64,000 nucleotides of DNA from Bacteroidota bacterium (GCA_021824145.1 JAKALM010000001.1:558001-622000); one strand, 5' to 3'. Counted from the stretch's first letter, positions 52,891-62,424 are shown. Notes: generated by a model from the letters alone, not told the origin. Numbers and translations: made by a program.

Positions 52891-53520
52891 CTAAAGAATT
52901 CCCTCTTTTATTGCCTTTACAACCGCTTGTGTCTTAGAATGAACATGCAGTTTTTCATAAATGTGCCTGATATGATTTCTTACTGTTTGCAGACTAATGA
53001 ATAATTTTTTTGAAATTTCATCATTATCTAAACCTTCAACAATTAGAGTCAATATTTCAGTTTCTCTATCTGTTAAAGAGTTTTCTTCAGATTTGTGAGG
53101 AGCAAAATCTTTAAATAATTCCATTGCCTGCTTAGCGATTGTGGGTGTCATTGGAGATCCGCCTGAAGCAGCATCTTCAACAGCTTGAATAAGTCTAATA
53201 GGTGCAGTTTTTTTTAATATATAACCATCAGCACCAGAAAGTATGGCATGAAAAAGATTTTTATTATCATCAAATACAGTTAGCATAACTACTTTTGTAT
53301 TAGGGAACAACTCTTTTATTTTAGGAATTCCTTCAATACCAGACATTCCAGGTAAATTTATATCCAGCAAAACCACATCAGAATTTTTCATATTCTCAAG
53401 TGCTTCTTCAACAGAGCCAAACTTGCCAATACATTTAAATCCTTCTGTGGAATGAAGAATATAATAAACACTTTCACGAAATTCTTTATGATCTTCTATA
53501 ATAGTAACTTTTATTTCCAT
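52891..53520 (-). CDS. NarL/FixJ-type response regulator
   Basis: A 209-aa regulator. Receiver: acidic E9/D10, acceptor D53 (VVLLDINLPGMSG), VMLTVFDD and K in YILKKTAP. The C-terminal LuxR HTH reads SLTDRETEILTLIVEGLDND and ISLQTVRNHIRHIYEKLHVH. It lies 60 nt downstream of, and on the same strand as, the unusual FG-GAP sensor kinase whose HisKA_3 core fits this class of regulator, so the two form a pair. Confidence 0.94.
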   Translation of the reverse strand: MEIKVTIIEDHKEFRESVYYILHSTEGFKCIGKFGSVEEALENMKNSDVVLLDINLPGMSGIEGIPKIKELFPNTKVVMLTVFDDNKNLFHAILSGADGYILKKTAPIRLIQAVEDAASGGSPMTPTIAKQAMELFKDFAPHKSEENSLTDRETEILTLIVEGLDNDEISKKLFISLQTVRNHIRHIYEKLHVHSKTQAVVKAIKEGIL

Positions 53521-53580
53521 AACATGATAATAATTTTGAAATAAAGATTTTAAAATCGGAATAAGATTTCAATAGTCTAT

Positions 53581-56500
53581 TTATGTCATTTTGTAAATTA
53601 GAGTAACTTTTGTCCCTGTTTCTGGAGAAGATATGATATCTAATTTAGCATTTATTTCAGCTGCTCTTCTATACATATTCAATAGTCCATTTCCGTGTGC
53701 CGACCCGTTGTGAATATTTTTTGAATATTTTTCCGAATTATAGTTTAGAAGATCATTATTTGTGTCAAATCCATTTCCATTATCTTCTAAAACAATTTCA
53801 AGTAATTTTTTATTTAAGGTAACATTAAAGTTTACAACTTTAGCAGAAGAATGTTTTACAATATTATTTATTGCTTCTTTGAAAATTAAATAAATGTTTC
53901 TTCTTAGTTCTTCTTGAACTTTTAAATTTATATTGTCAAATTCAATATGAATATTGTGTTCAATGTTTTTAAGTTTACAGCAATCAGAAACGATAGATTT
54001 TAATCTTGAAATCAAATCTTTAAGTGAATCATTAAACGGTGAAACTGTCCATACAATATCAGTTACAGCTTCTGATGCCTCAATTAAAAGAGAATTTATT
54101 TTGTCTATTAGATTAGCATTTTCTGCGGGGATTTCTTTTAACGATCTTTTTAAGGCTTCAGTATAAATTGCTCCGCTGCTTAAAGTTGAAGCTAAATCGT
54201 CGTGCAAATCGCGGGCAATTCGATCTCTAGTTGCCAGCTTTTCTTGCCTGTTGATTCTTACCATTATTACGCGTTCGTAAATTAAATGAAGTATCGAAAG
54301 TGAAATGATTACAAACAATAACGGAAGGACAGTTGCTAGAAAAAATCCCTTGTATAAAAATAACCAAATTTGGAACAAGTATAATACCGCTGCAGAGCCG
54401 TGGAAAACAATTTGCTGTTCCATTTTCCATCCATATCTTTTTTGTCCCCAAATCCAAGACAATATAGAAATGAAAAGTACGAGAAAGAATTTGTAAATTT
54501 CTTCATGAACAATTGGATCGAAAGCAATGCGCTTCATTGATTTTGAAAAAATTGTTAACGAACCATTTAAACTTTCTTCCTCTTTGACAAAAAAAAGATT
54601 TCCTGCTGAAATATTGCTGAATATTTTTTTTATTCCACTTACAGGGAAAAAGATTTCTGCATCATATTTTATCGAGTCCTTAACGCCAAAATGCACTTCT
54701 CTTGCGTTATACGATCCATAGCCAGAGCCGCCACTTACTTCGCGATAACCGATTAAATAATTTGAATCTCCTAAATGACCTGATTTGTAAAGAGAAATTT
54801 TTGTACCAATGGCATCTCTATTACTAATCGTTCCCTCAATTTTAAATTTTATATAATTATTATTATTAATATTGTTAATAAATAAAATACTATTTCCATT
54901 TATATAGCTAGCAGCATAAATATCTAGATCGCCGTCATTATCAATATCGCCGCACGCGCTGCCTGTACAATAGCCAGACATTTTCAAGCCATATTTTTCT
55001 GTTTCTGGGACAAATTTTTTCCCATCGATATTTTTATAAAAAACATTTTCACCTACATTCGAGACATACAAATCTTGATAGCCATCATTATCAAAATCAC
55101 CAAATACAGCTCCATAACTAAGCATTGAATCTAACCCGATATATGACTCGGTGACATCTGTAAAAATTCCTTTTCCATTATTTAGATATAATCGATTAGA
55201 AAATTTTCGGTTTGTAACGTACAAATCCAGATCTCCATCATTATCTATATCGGCGAAACAAACACCATTACTTTTTTCGTAAGGATTTCCGGCAACGCCT
55301 GCTGAAGCAGTTATGTTTTTAAATTTAACTCCATTTTCTTTATTGCTTTCATTATGGTAAAGAATATTTGGTGCTGCCCAATTTGCAACATAAAGATCAA
55401 GCTTTCCATCACCGTCAATATCTGCAAAAGCTGCACTTGTTCCACCGCTGATAGTTTTTAATCCGGCACTTTCAGTAACATCAGTAAAATATCCGTTGCC
55501 ATCATTTAAGTAAAGTCTGTTGGTTGATTCCTCATTTGTTATAAAAAGATCAAGATCACCATCATTGTCAACATCGCCAAAAACAGCATCATTTGTTCGT
55601 TCATTTTCTCCAACACCACGATTCTGTTCTTTTGAAACATCTCTGAAATATCCACTTCCATCATTTAACAATAGTTTATTTTTACCTAATAAATTACAAA
55701 GGTAAAGATCAAGATCACCATCATTATCAACGTCTCCTAATCCAACTCCCAGATCAAGCTCTTTAAAATTTGAACTAGATGAATCGGATGAAATTCCGGT
55801 AGAGTTTCTTGCGCGTGCTTCTTCAAGAAAAGAAAGAGAGACAACCTTTTTGTTATAATTTAAAATGCTGTTGTTTATAAAAAGCCTATTTGGGTCAAAA
55901 ATACATACAGTATAAACATCTTTTAACCCATCATTATTCAAATCCTCCATTGCAACACCATATTCATCCATTATTTCTTTGCTTGTCATTATTATCTTTA
56001 AAGAATTAAATCCAAATTTTGCAATAGCTGTATTTGAGTTTTCATTTTTAGAATAATGCAAAATTGTCCCATTGTTTCCAACAATCCAACCTTCTTCGGT
56101 ATTTATCATCTTTATGTCATAAAGGTCTTCGAAAGTAGGTACTTGAACTTTGTTCCATTTGTTAAACTGATAATGTATTACAAAGCCGCTGGCGCCAATT
56201 CCCCAAATATTATTTTTATCTATTACATATAACTTTTTAGCAAGTTTTAATAATTCTGATTGTGAATGAACAGTAAAACTATTTCCATTTCGTTCATATA
56301 ATTTATCATTGGAAAGGACAAAGCCATGAGAAGGCGAATCGAAGTAAACGAAATTGACAGCATTGTCTTTAAAAAATTGAGTCCACATTGTCCCGTCAAA
56401 ATAAAATAATTTTAATTCGCTAGTCTGAATCCAAACTTTATCTTCATTTTCTGGATAGATGTATGAAATAAAACCAATACTTGCTGGGTAAGGTAAAAAC

Positions 56501-56991
56501 TTCCAAAAATTATTTTTTTTACAAACAAGTTCTCTGTCTCCGCCAATCCAATTAATATCATTATTGCCAGAACTTACCATATTTGAAATTGTATTTGCTA
56601 ATGGCTGATAAATTTGTTCCCATTTTATTCCATTGAAGAAGAATAGTTCTGAAATATTTGAAGTGGTATTGTGTGTTATCCAGATATTTTTAGCATTCTG
56701 TGCAAAAACATCTGAAATTTTTAAAGATGGTGGTTGAGAATTTGATATCATCCATTTTTCATTCTTAAATTCTAAAAGTATTCTTCCTGCAATAATTCCG
56801 CTATTTTCTGAAAACATAATTATTTTATTTAAAGCTGTATGAGTTGGTGAATCAAAAATTTTCCAAGAAGATTTGTCTTGTTGGGGATTTAAACTAGTTG
56901 AATTAATTGCAGTAAATTTTTCCGATTCGGATATTAATGATGAAAAAAATAAAAAAAATGCTGTGAAAGAGCCCCTCAATAATGATTTCAT
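53581..56991 (-). CDS. Sensor histidine kinase with FG-GAP/ASPIC-UnbV ectodomain
   Basis: An 1136-aa kinase. After a signal peptide, residues 40-330 look like irregular propeller blades (WMISNSQPP, EEGWIVGNNGTILHYS). From about 340 to 700 run VCBS/FG-GAP repeats with Ca-binding DxDxDG loops (VDNDGDLDLYLCN, IDGDGKLDLYVAN and more). About 710-800 is an ASPIC/UnbV domain (IKFKIEGTISNRDAIGTKIS). Three membrane helices follow (830-905). The cytosolic core is HisKA_3, with His 930 in RDRIARDLHDDLASTL, and an ATPase with EAINNIVKHSSA and EDNGNGFDT. It pairs with the regulator at 52891. The ectodomain is usually found in secreted proteins, not kinases. Confidence 0.9.
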   Translation of the reverse strand: MKSLLRGSFTAFFLFFSSLISESEKFTAINSTSLNPQQDKSSWKIFDSPTHTALNKIIMFSENSGIIAGRILLEFKNEKWMISNSQPPSLKISDVFAQNAKNIWITHNTTSNISELFFFNGIKWEQIYQPLANTISNMVSSGNNDINWIGGDRELVCKKNNFWKFLPYPASIGFISYIYPENEDKVWIQTSELKLFYFDGTMWTQFFKDNAVNFVYFDSPSHGFVLSNDKLYERNGNSFTVHSQSELLKLAKKLYVIDKNNIWGIGASGFVIHYQFNKWNKVQVPTFEDLYDIKMINTEEGWIVGNNGTILHYSKNENSNTAIAKFGFNSLKIIMTSKEIMDEYGVAMEDLNNDGLKDVYTVCIFDPNRLFINNSILNYNKKVVSLSFLEEARARNSTGISSDSSSSNFKELDLGVGLGDVDNDGDLDLYLCNLLGKNKLLLNDGSGYFRDVSKEQNRGVGENERTNDAVFGDVDNDGDLDLFITNEESTNRLYLNDGNGYFTDVTESAGLKTISGGTSAAFADIDGDGKLDLYVANWAAPNILYHNESNKENGVKFKNITASAGVAGNPYEKSNGVCFADIDNDGDLDLYVTNRKFSNRLYLNNGKGIFTDVTESYIGLDSMLSYGAVFGDFDNDGYQDLYVSNVGENVFYKNIDGKKFVPETEKYGLKMSGYCTGSACGDIDNDGDLDIYAASYINGNSILFINNINNNNYIKFKIEGTISNRDAIGTKISLYKSGHLGDSNYLIGYREVSGGSGYGSYNAREVHFGVKDSIKYDAEIFFPVSGIKKIFSNISAGNLFFVKEEESLNGSLTIFSKSMKRIAFDPIVHEEIYKFFLVLFISILSWIWGQKRYGWKMEQQIVFHGSAAVLYLFQIWLFLYKGFFLATVLPLLFVIISLSILHLIYERVIMVRINRQEKLATRDRIARDLHDDLASTLSSGAIYTEALKRSLKEIPAENANLIDKINSLLIEASEAVTDIVWTVSPFNDSLKDLISRLKSIVSDCCKLKNIEHNIHIEFDNINLKVQEELRRNIYLIFKEAINNIVKHSSAKVVNFNVTLNKKLLEIVLEDNGNGFDTNNDLLNYNSEKYSKNIHNGSAHGNGLLNMYRRAAEINAKLDIISSPETGTKVTLIYKMT

Positions 56992-57176
56992 AACCTTGAA
57001 TCATTTTTACTTTTAGTAATATAATATAATTTGAAACAAATATTAAAATTATTTCATGAAATAAATATAAATTTTAAAAGTTACCTTCAGCACTGTCTAT
57101 CATATTAATTATAACTAATTTCCATTAAAAATTTAATATAAATGAATTTATTGTATTATTTTTTTGCCAGTTGCCA

Positions 57177-57821
57177 ATGAATTTAAACAGAAAAATAATA
57201 GTTCACTTTTCTTTTATAATTTTTTCAATTTCGTTTTTTAGTTTTATAAAAGCCCAGGATACCAGTAAAATACGTTATGTTGCCTTACCCGGCAGTAAAC
57301 TTTGGTTAGAAGGTTCTTCCAACATAGATGATTTTACATGCTCAACTCATCAAGTAAATGGTTATGCTGAAATTGTCAATGATAAGAACTTAGATCCAAG
57401 TTTGCTAAAAAAGGATAAGGCATTCGTAACAGTTTTGGTGCATACCTTAGATTGCGGCAAAGACCTTATGAACGACGATATGTTTGATGCGATGAAGGCA
57501 GACAAATTTCCTGATATTAAATATGAGCTGATTTCAGCTCATTTATTAACACAACCAGATTCTGCAAATTGGTATTCTTTGGAAACGCAGGGAAATTTAA
57601 ATATAGCAGGCGAAAAAAATATTGTTGATATAAAATTTAAAGTAGAAAAACTAGCTAATGGAAATTTTAGAATAATCGGTGGAATTCCAATTTCAATGTT
57701 AGATTATGGAATTATTCCTCCTACACATTTTTTTGGATTAATTAGAGCTAATAAAAATTTGATTGTTCATTTCGATATTTTTGCTGGAAGGCAAGAGAAT
57801 ATTGTAAAAAATTCCAAATAG
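57177..57821 (+). CDS. YceI-family periplasmic lipid-binding protein
   Basis: A 214-aa exported protein with ATG at 57177 (a TTG at 57171 is two codons upstream). A signal peptide (IVHFSFIIFSISFFSFIKAQ) is followed by the YceI lipocalin-like barrel: LWLEGSSNIDDFTCSTHQVN, CGKDLMNDDMFDAMKADKFP and FKVEKLANGNFRIIGGIPIS. The family binds isoprenoid or similar lipids. It stands alone, divergent from the FG-GAP kinase gene. Confidence 0.88.
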   Translation: MNLNRKIIVHFSFIIFSISFFSFIKAQDTSKIRYVALPGSKLWLEGSSNIDDFTCSTHQVNGYAEIVNDKNLDPSLLKKDKAFVTVLVHTLDCGKDLMNDDMFDAMKADKFPDIKYELISAHLLTQPDSANWYSLETQGNLNIAGEKNIVDIKFKVEKLANGNFRIIGGIPISMLDYGIIPPTHFFGLIRANKNLIVHFDIFAGRQENIVKNSK

Positions 57822-57857
57822 GTATTTGATTAAAATCTTTTCTTCTACAAATAAATT

Positions 57858-59465
57858 TTAAGACTTTCCAAACTCTTTCATAATTTTTTGAATCTCTTCT
57901 TCCTTAATTCCGCTTCCGAAGGTTTTAGTTTTTTCCTGTTTAGAAGATTGTCCCATTACGGTAAATTCTTTTTTAGGTAAGTAAGAATCTTTTAATGGAA
58001 AGTTGCCTGCTCTTGCTTTTAATCTTTCTTCAATTTCCTTCATAAAATTATCTTGCGATGCAGCATGCGAGCTAGATGGAGAAGATTTAAATGAAGAAAC
58101 TGATTGGCCGTGATTTATCGGATTAGTTTCAAAAGCAAGGCTCTTAACATTCATTAAATGCTTAGCCGTAACATTTTCAGAAATAATTGAGCCGCCCATT
58201 GTTCCTGGCCCCAATGTCATTGAAGGAGAAAGTGCAGTTGTGTAGCCGACAGCTCCGACTGAAGCGACTGTATTTACCAAAATTCTAAATGCTGGTTTTT
58301 CAATGGCGAACTTCATTATTACTTCCTGATCGTTTGAATGAATTACCATTGTATGTCCGATTCCGCCAAAGCGTAAGAGTTCGATGCTTCGATGGCAGCC
58401 GTCGAGCCAGCCGTCAGCGGTATAAAATGCAAGTATAGGTGAAAGCTTTTCCATCGATAATGGTTCGCTTCTTCCAACTTGAGAACATTCAGCAATTAAA
58501 ACTTTAGTATTCTCTGGAACATTGAAACCTGCATATTGTGCGATAAATGATGCAGGCTGTCCAACTATCTCAGGATTAATTTTGAAATCACTTTGAATTG
58601 CTTTACCTAACAATTTCTTTTCTTCTTCATTAACAAAATAACACCCAATAGATTTTGCTTCTTCAATTACTTTTTCACGAAGTGGACGATCTACAATCAT
58701 AGCTTGTTCGGAAGAACATAAAGTTCCGTTATCGAAAGTTGTTCCGTATACAATATCGGCAACTGCTTTTTTGTAGTCAGCAGTTTTTTCAATAAATGCA
58801 GGTACATTTCCTGAGCCAACTCCATAAGCCGGTTTACCTGAACTGTAAGCAGCTTTTACCATTGGATTGCTGCCAGTAGCAAGAATAACCGCAATATTTT
58901 TATCTTTCATTAAAGCATCGGTGCCTTCAATAGTTGGTGTGCTCATGCATTGAATTAAACCTTCCGGAGCTCCAGCTTTAACAGCAGCTTCAGATAAAAT
59001 TTTTAATGCTTCCGCTGTGCATTTTGGTGTTCGTGGATGGGGGCTTGCAACAATTCCATTTCTGCATTTAAGCGAGATTAATGCTTTGAACATCGCTGTT
59101 GATGTAGGATTAGTCGAAGGAATTAATGCACAGACAACTCCCATAGGTACAGCAATCTTAATTATTTTTCCGTTAGCTTCGCTGGCAATAACACCAACAG
59201 TTTTTAAATCTTTAATTGATTCATAAACATTCTTTGTTGCAAATTGATTTTTTATAATTTTATCCTGCCATTTACCGAATCCGCTTTCTTCACAAGCCAT
59301 TTTAGCAAGTCTTTCCGATTCATTATAGCCAGCTTCTGCCATTGCCTTAATTATGCGGTCAACTTGTTCTTGATTAAAATATTGGAATTCAAGCTGCGCT
59401 TCTTTAGCAGCTTTTGCTAAGTTGCGGGCTTCTTGAACGGATTGGAGGTCTTTGTCTAAAATCAT
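57858..59465 (-). CDS. CoA-acylating aldehyde dehydrogenase
   Basis: A 535-aa enzyme of the EutE/PduP/AdhE-N type, oxidising an aldehyde to acyl-CoA with NAD. Motifs: VPMGVVCALIPSTNPTSTAM, GSNPMVKAAYSSGKPAYGVG, and the catalytic Cys in TFDNGTLCSSEQAMI. EutE is about 467 aa; this protein has about 70 extra C-terminal residues, partly low complexity (KSSPSSSHAASQDN), ending in GIKEEEIQKIMKEFGKS, a short amphipathic helix behind a linker. Such tails can target enzymes to microcompartments. No shell gene is in the window. AdhE- or sulfoacetaldehyde-type activity is possible. Confidence 0.88.
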   Translation of the reverse strand: MILDKDLQSVQEARNLAKAAKEAQLEFQYFNQEQVDRIIKAMAEAGYNESERLAKMACEESGFGKWQDKIIKNQFATKNVYESIKDLKTVGVIASEANGKIIKIAVPMGVVCALIPSTNPTSTAMFKALISLKCRNGIVASPHPRTPKCTAEALKILSEAAVKAGAPEGLIQCMSTPTIEGTDALMKDKNIAVILATGSNPMVKAAYSSGKPAYGVGSGNVPAFIEKTADYKKAVADIVYGTTFDNGTLCSSEQAMIVDRPLREKVIEEAKSIGCYFVNEEEKKLLGKAIQSDFKINPEIVGQPASFIAQYAGFNVPENTKVLIAECSQVGRSEPLSMEKLSPILAFYTADGWLDGCHRSIELLRFGGIGHTMVIHSNDQEVIMKFAIEKPAFRILVNTVASVGAVGYTTALSPSMTLGPGTMGGSIISENVTAKHLMNVKSLAFETNPINHGQSVSSFKSSPSSSHAASQDNFMKEIEERLKARAGNFPLKDSYLPKKEFTVMGQSSKQEKTKTFGSGIKEEEIQKIMKEFGKS

Positions 59466-59531
59466 AAAAATCCCTTTGTATAGAATTATTGGACAAATAT
59501 ATCTTATGGCTGGATAAGTTTCAATTTTAAT

Positions 59532-60281
59532 TTAGGATAATATTCCTTTTAATTTTTCATATCCTGTTTTGCTAACTGGCAGAGATGATTTATCATCCAA
59601 AATTATTTGATATGTTTCTTTCTCAAGCAGCTCTATTTTTTTTATTCTTTTTACTGAAGCAATATAGGAACGATGTAATCTTACAAAATCTTTTGGATCT
59701 AAATGCTCTTCAAAATATTTCATTGTCTTTTGCTTTAAAAATTTCCCTTCGTCTGAATAAATCATTACATAATCGTCTTGCGCTTCAAGATATTTAATGC
59801 TGCTGACTGGCACAATTGAAATTTGTGTCCCATTTTTAATAATAATGCGATCGAGATACTCTTTGCTTGAGTCCTTTTCCAGAACAAGCTTTTTTATAAG
59901 CTCAGAATTTTTTGTTTTATCTTTTAATTTTAGAAAAGCTTTATCTAGCGCTTCATCAAATCTTTCGCGGGAGAACGGCTTTAAAAGATAATCCACAGCA
60001 TTTACTTCAAAAGCTTTAAGTGCAAATTGATCGAATGCTGTGGTAAAAATAATTATCGGCGGTTCATCAAGAAGCTCTAGCATTTCGAAGCCATTAATTT
60101 TAGGCATTTGTATATCGAGAAAAATTAAATCTGGTTTTAATTCATTTATAATTTTTATTCCTTCAAAACCATTTGAACATTCGTTGACTAATTCAATCTT
60201 GTTGTTATCTTTCAAATAATTTTTAATAATTTCTCTTGCAAGCTTTTCATCATCAATAATTACAGTTTTAATCTTATTCAT
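59532..60281 (-). CDS. LytTR-family response regulator
   Basis: A 249-aa regulator. Receiver with D10/D11, acceptor D56 (LIFLDIQMPKING), FTTAFDQFALKAFEVNAVDY and K in LLKPFS. The C-terminal LytTR DNA-binding domain spans about 145-245 (IKYLEAQDDYVMIYSDEGKF, FVRLHRSYIASVKRIKKIEL). It is the cognate of the LytS-type kinase encoded 24 nt upstream. Confidence 0.95.
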   Translation of the reverse strand: MNKIKTVIIDDEKLAREIIKNYLKDNNKIELVNECSNGFEGIKIINELKPDLIFLDIQMPKINGFEMLELLDEPPIIIFTTAFDQFALKAFEVNAVDYLLKPFSRERFDEALDKAFLKLKDKTKNSELIKKLVLEKDSSKEYLDRIIIKNGTQISIVPVSSIKYLEAQDDYVMIYSDEGKFLKQKTMKYFEEHLDPKDFVRLHRSYIASVKRIKKIELLEKETYQIILDDKSSLPVSKTGYEKLKGILS

Positions 60282-60305
60282 AATTATTCTAAAGTTTTTA
60301 GTAAA

Positions 60306-61349
60306 TCATACAGGGATTAGTAAAATTACAGTAAACAAATTTGATTCATTCTTAACTTCTAGTAAATTGGAATAATGATAAATCAATTCCAATCTTTTTT
60401 TGATGTTCTGAAGTCCGATTCCGCTTCCTTTTTGAGAACCTGAACCAGGCTCATAATTATTTTCTAAAGTAATCCTAAGAAAAGAATTTTCTTTACTGCA
60501 TTTCATCTTTAAATTAATTTTATTGAATGATTCATACACGGCATGCTTGATAACATTTTCAAACAGCGGCTGAAGAATCATATTCGGAATCTGAACGTCG
60601 AGGCAATTATCATTAATTTCTTCAACATATTCAAATTTGTCGTCGAATCTGATTTTTTCAATATCTAAATAAAGCTTTATATTTTTTAATTCATCCCTTA
60701 AAAGATTTGTCTGCTTTTCACTATTTGCAAGTGTGAAGCGAAGAAAATCTGCAAGCTTTAGAATCATCACTTTTGCCTTAACTGGATCAATTGTAGTTAA
60801 AGCGCTCATAGAATTTAAGCTGTTAAAAATAAAGTGCGGATTTATCTGAAATTTTAGTGACTTGAGTTCAGCTTCGGTTATTGAATTTTTCAGTTCAGCT
60901 TCTTTCGTAATTCTTTCCTGCAAATTTGTATAATATTTTATTATGTAGTAAAACGAAGTAACAAGAAAATAAAACATAAGTCCGATTAAATATCTCCAAA
61001 CCATCGTTTCTTTGAAGAATTGAAGATACTGGCTGCCGAATGGAATAATATTTATTATAATAAAGTACCCGGCAGCCAGCCAAATTGCTGAGGCGATTAC
61101 TCCACTTATTGTATGACTTACAATTACTCTGGATAATTCATTTCCCTCAAATGTTAAATAACTTATTGGATACCAAAGAATAATTCCGAATCCAAAAAGA
61201 AGAAATATAAAGATTAGATCGTAAGCAGCAATTTCAGCTGATATTTTTAAGCTGAAGATTAATAAAGTAAAATAAACTATGCTTAGAAAAGTTCCCGAAA
61301 GAATATAAATAATAATATTCCTAAAACTATTTAATATCGGATTTCTCAA
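60306..61349 (-). CDS. LytS/YehU-type sensor histidine kinase
   Basis: A 347-aa kinase with four membrane helices (about 10-150), then the His_kinase domain: LKSLKFQINPHFIFNSLNSM contains the phospho-acceptor His, and the ATPase part has PNMILQPLFENVIKHAVYES and GSGIGLQNIKKRLELIY. There is no separate sensor domain, so sensing is probably within the membrane. It sits between a LiaF-like gene (7 nt upstream) and lytR and forms a three-gene operon. Confidence 0.94.
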   Translation of the reverse strand: MRNPILNSFRNIIIYILSGTFLSIVYFTLLIFSLKISAEIAAYDLIFIFLLFGFGIILWYPISYLTFEGNELSRVIVSHTISGVIASAIWLAAGYFIIINIIPFGSQYLQFFKETMVWRYLIGLMFYFLVTSFYYIIKYYTNLQERITKEAELKNSITEAELKSLKFQINPHFIFNSLNSMSALTTIDPVKAKVMILKLADFLRFTLANSEKQTNLLRDELKNIKLYLDIEKIRFDDKFEYVEEINDNCLDVQIPNMILQPLFENVIKHAVYESFNKINLKMKCSKENSFLRITLENNYEPGSGSQKGSGIGLQNIKKRLELIYHYSNLLEVKNESNLFTVILLIPV

Positions 61350-61355
61350 TTTCTT

Positions 61356-62069
61356 TTAGTAATAAGATTTAATTTCTCCGCCGCCGAAAATTGCAACACC
61401 TTTTATAATTAATGTTCTTGTTGAATCAGTAACTACAAGCGGATTTCTTCTCTTTTGAGAAAAGCCGCCAAAGATAGGAGTAACATTTAACCTTACTTCC
61501 CAATCTTTCGGAAGAATGATAGTAGTTCCGCCAAACAATAACATAACATCAATAATGTTCTCGCCTTCTGCAAGTTTGCATTGGGTTAAATCAATTTCCG
61601 ATCCGCCGAAGATTGCTGTAATATTTCCACCTTTAAAATTTTCAGAATGAACTATTTTGTGCCCACCGCCAAAAATGGAAACGTCCTCAAGAAAGTCTTT
61701 GTCGATATTTCTTCCCCCAAAACTGCTATGACGTACATGAAAAGTTCGTCTTTTGAAAATTATCATCAAGCCAATTGCAATCAAAATAATAGGCCAAACA
61801 ATGTCACCGTTATAATGTATTTCTGGGAAAATTCGGGGTAAAAGAGTAATTGCACCAATAAATGCAAGCAAAGCGCCGAAGGCTTTATTCCTTGAATTTA
61901 TAAGAATTATTATTCCCACTACAAAAAGAATAAATGGAAATGAAAAAATAATATGAGGAATATTCATACTGATTAAATCGAGCGTTTCTAACAAATACAA
62001 TCCGCCTATTAAAATTAAAATTGTTCCCAGAAGAATTCTGGAATTTGGTGAACTATTTCTTTCGTTCAT
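61356..62069 (-). CDS. LiaF-like membrane protein
   Basis: A 237-aa protein, started at the ATG ending at 62069 because AAGGTGG lies 6 nt upstream. Four short membrane helices (about 15-105: LLGTILILIGGLYLLETLDL, PFILFVVGIIILI, ALLAFIGAITLL, IVWPIILIAIGLMII) are followed by a beta-helical LiaF-like domain with repeated FGG turns (VSIFGGG, TAIFGGSEID, MLLFGGTTI, TPIFGGF, VAIFGGGEIK). In Firmicutes LiaF holds the LiaRS envelope-stress system off; here it is coupled to a LytS/LytR pair and likely acts as its inhibitor or sensor. Confidence 0.85.
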   Translation of the reverse strand: MNERNSSPNSRILLGTILILIGGLYLLETLDLISMNIPHIIFSFPFILFVVGIIILINSRNKAFGALLAFIGAITLLPRIFPEIHYNGDIVWPIILIAIGLMIIFKRRTFHVRHSSFGGRNIDKDFLEDVSIFGGGHKIVHSENFKGGNITAIFGGSEIDLTQCKLAEGENIIDVMLLFGGTTIILPKDWEVRLNVTPIFGGFSQKRRNPLVVTDSTRTLIIKGVAIFGGGEIKSYY

Positions 62070-62078
62070 TTTAACCAC

Positions 62079-62317
62079 CTTTGGTTAATTATAAATTATT
62101 TATCCGGAACAAAAGTAAAATTTTTTGATTGAATCGAAAATAAATAATCGGTAAAGAATAGAATTTTACCGGTAAAAACTTCGTATATAATTTGTACAGA
62201 GTGAATACTTTTTGAATTAAAAATTAAAATTGACCTCTAAACATTTCTATAAAAATTGCGATAATTAAAATAAGAAGCGGGAGAGTTTTTATTAAGAAAA
62301 ATGGCATAAGAGTTGTT
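62079..62317. other. AT-rich spacer upstream of the candidate small RNA
   Basis: Divergent promoter region of the liaF-like operon. It includes a small palindrome AAAATTTTACCGGTAAAA-like at about 62161-62178 (TTTTACCGGTAAAA core), which could be an operator. No coding frame seen. Confidence 0.4.
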
Positions 62318-62333
62318 TACTTTTGCATTATAA

Positions 62334-62424
62334 GGGCTGTTGTTTGGTGATATACTTGCAGTCTCTTTATTGAGTAAGAAATTTCTGAATTTCCAAGTAG
62401 TTTTGCGACGACAAACAACAGCCC
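62334..62424 (+). ncRNA. Candidate structured small RNA (6S-like layout)
   Basis: GGGCTGTTGTTTG (62334-62346) and CAAACAACAGCCC (62412-62424) form a perfect 13-bp closing stem. Inside lie an asymmetric bubble, a second stem ACTTG (62354-62358)/CAAGT (62394-62398), and small hairpins including GAAATT-TCTG-AATTTC. TACTTTTG at 62318-62325 matches the TAnnTTTG element and would start transcription close to the first G. Closing stem, bubble and apical stem are the plan of 6S RNA, though 91 nt is short. The 3' bubble contains TAGTTTTG, itself a TAnnTTTG match, and GCGACGACA. The conserved apical motif of SRP RNA is absent. Confidence 0.5.

Noticed and set aside
62334-62424. Signal recognition particle RNA
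   Set aside because: The conserved GGAA-tetraloop/AGCAG core of the small SRP RNA is absent from the apical part.
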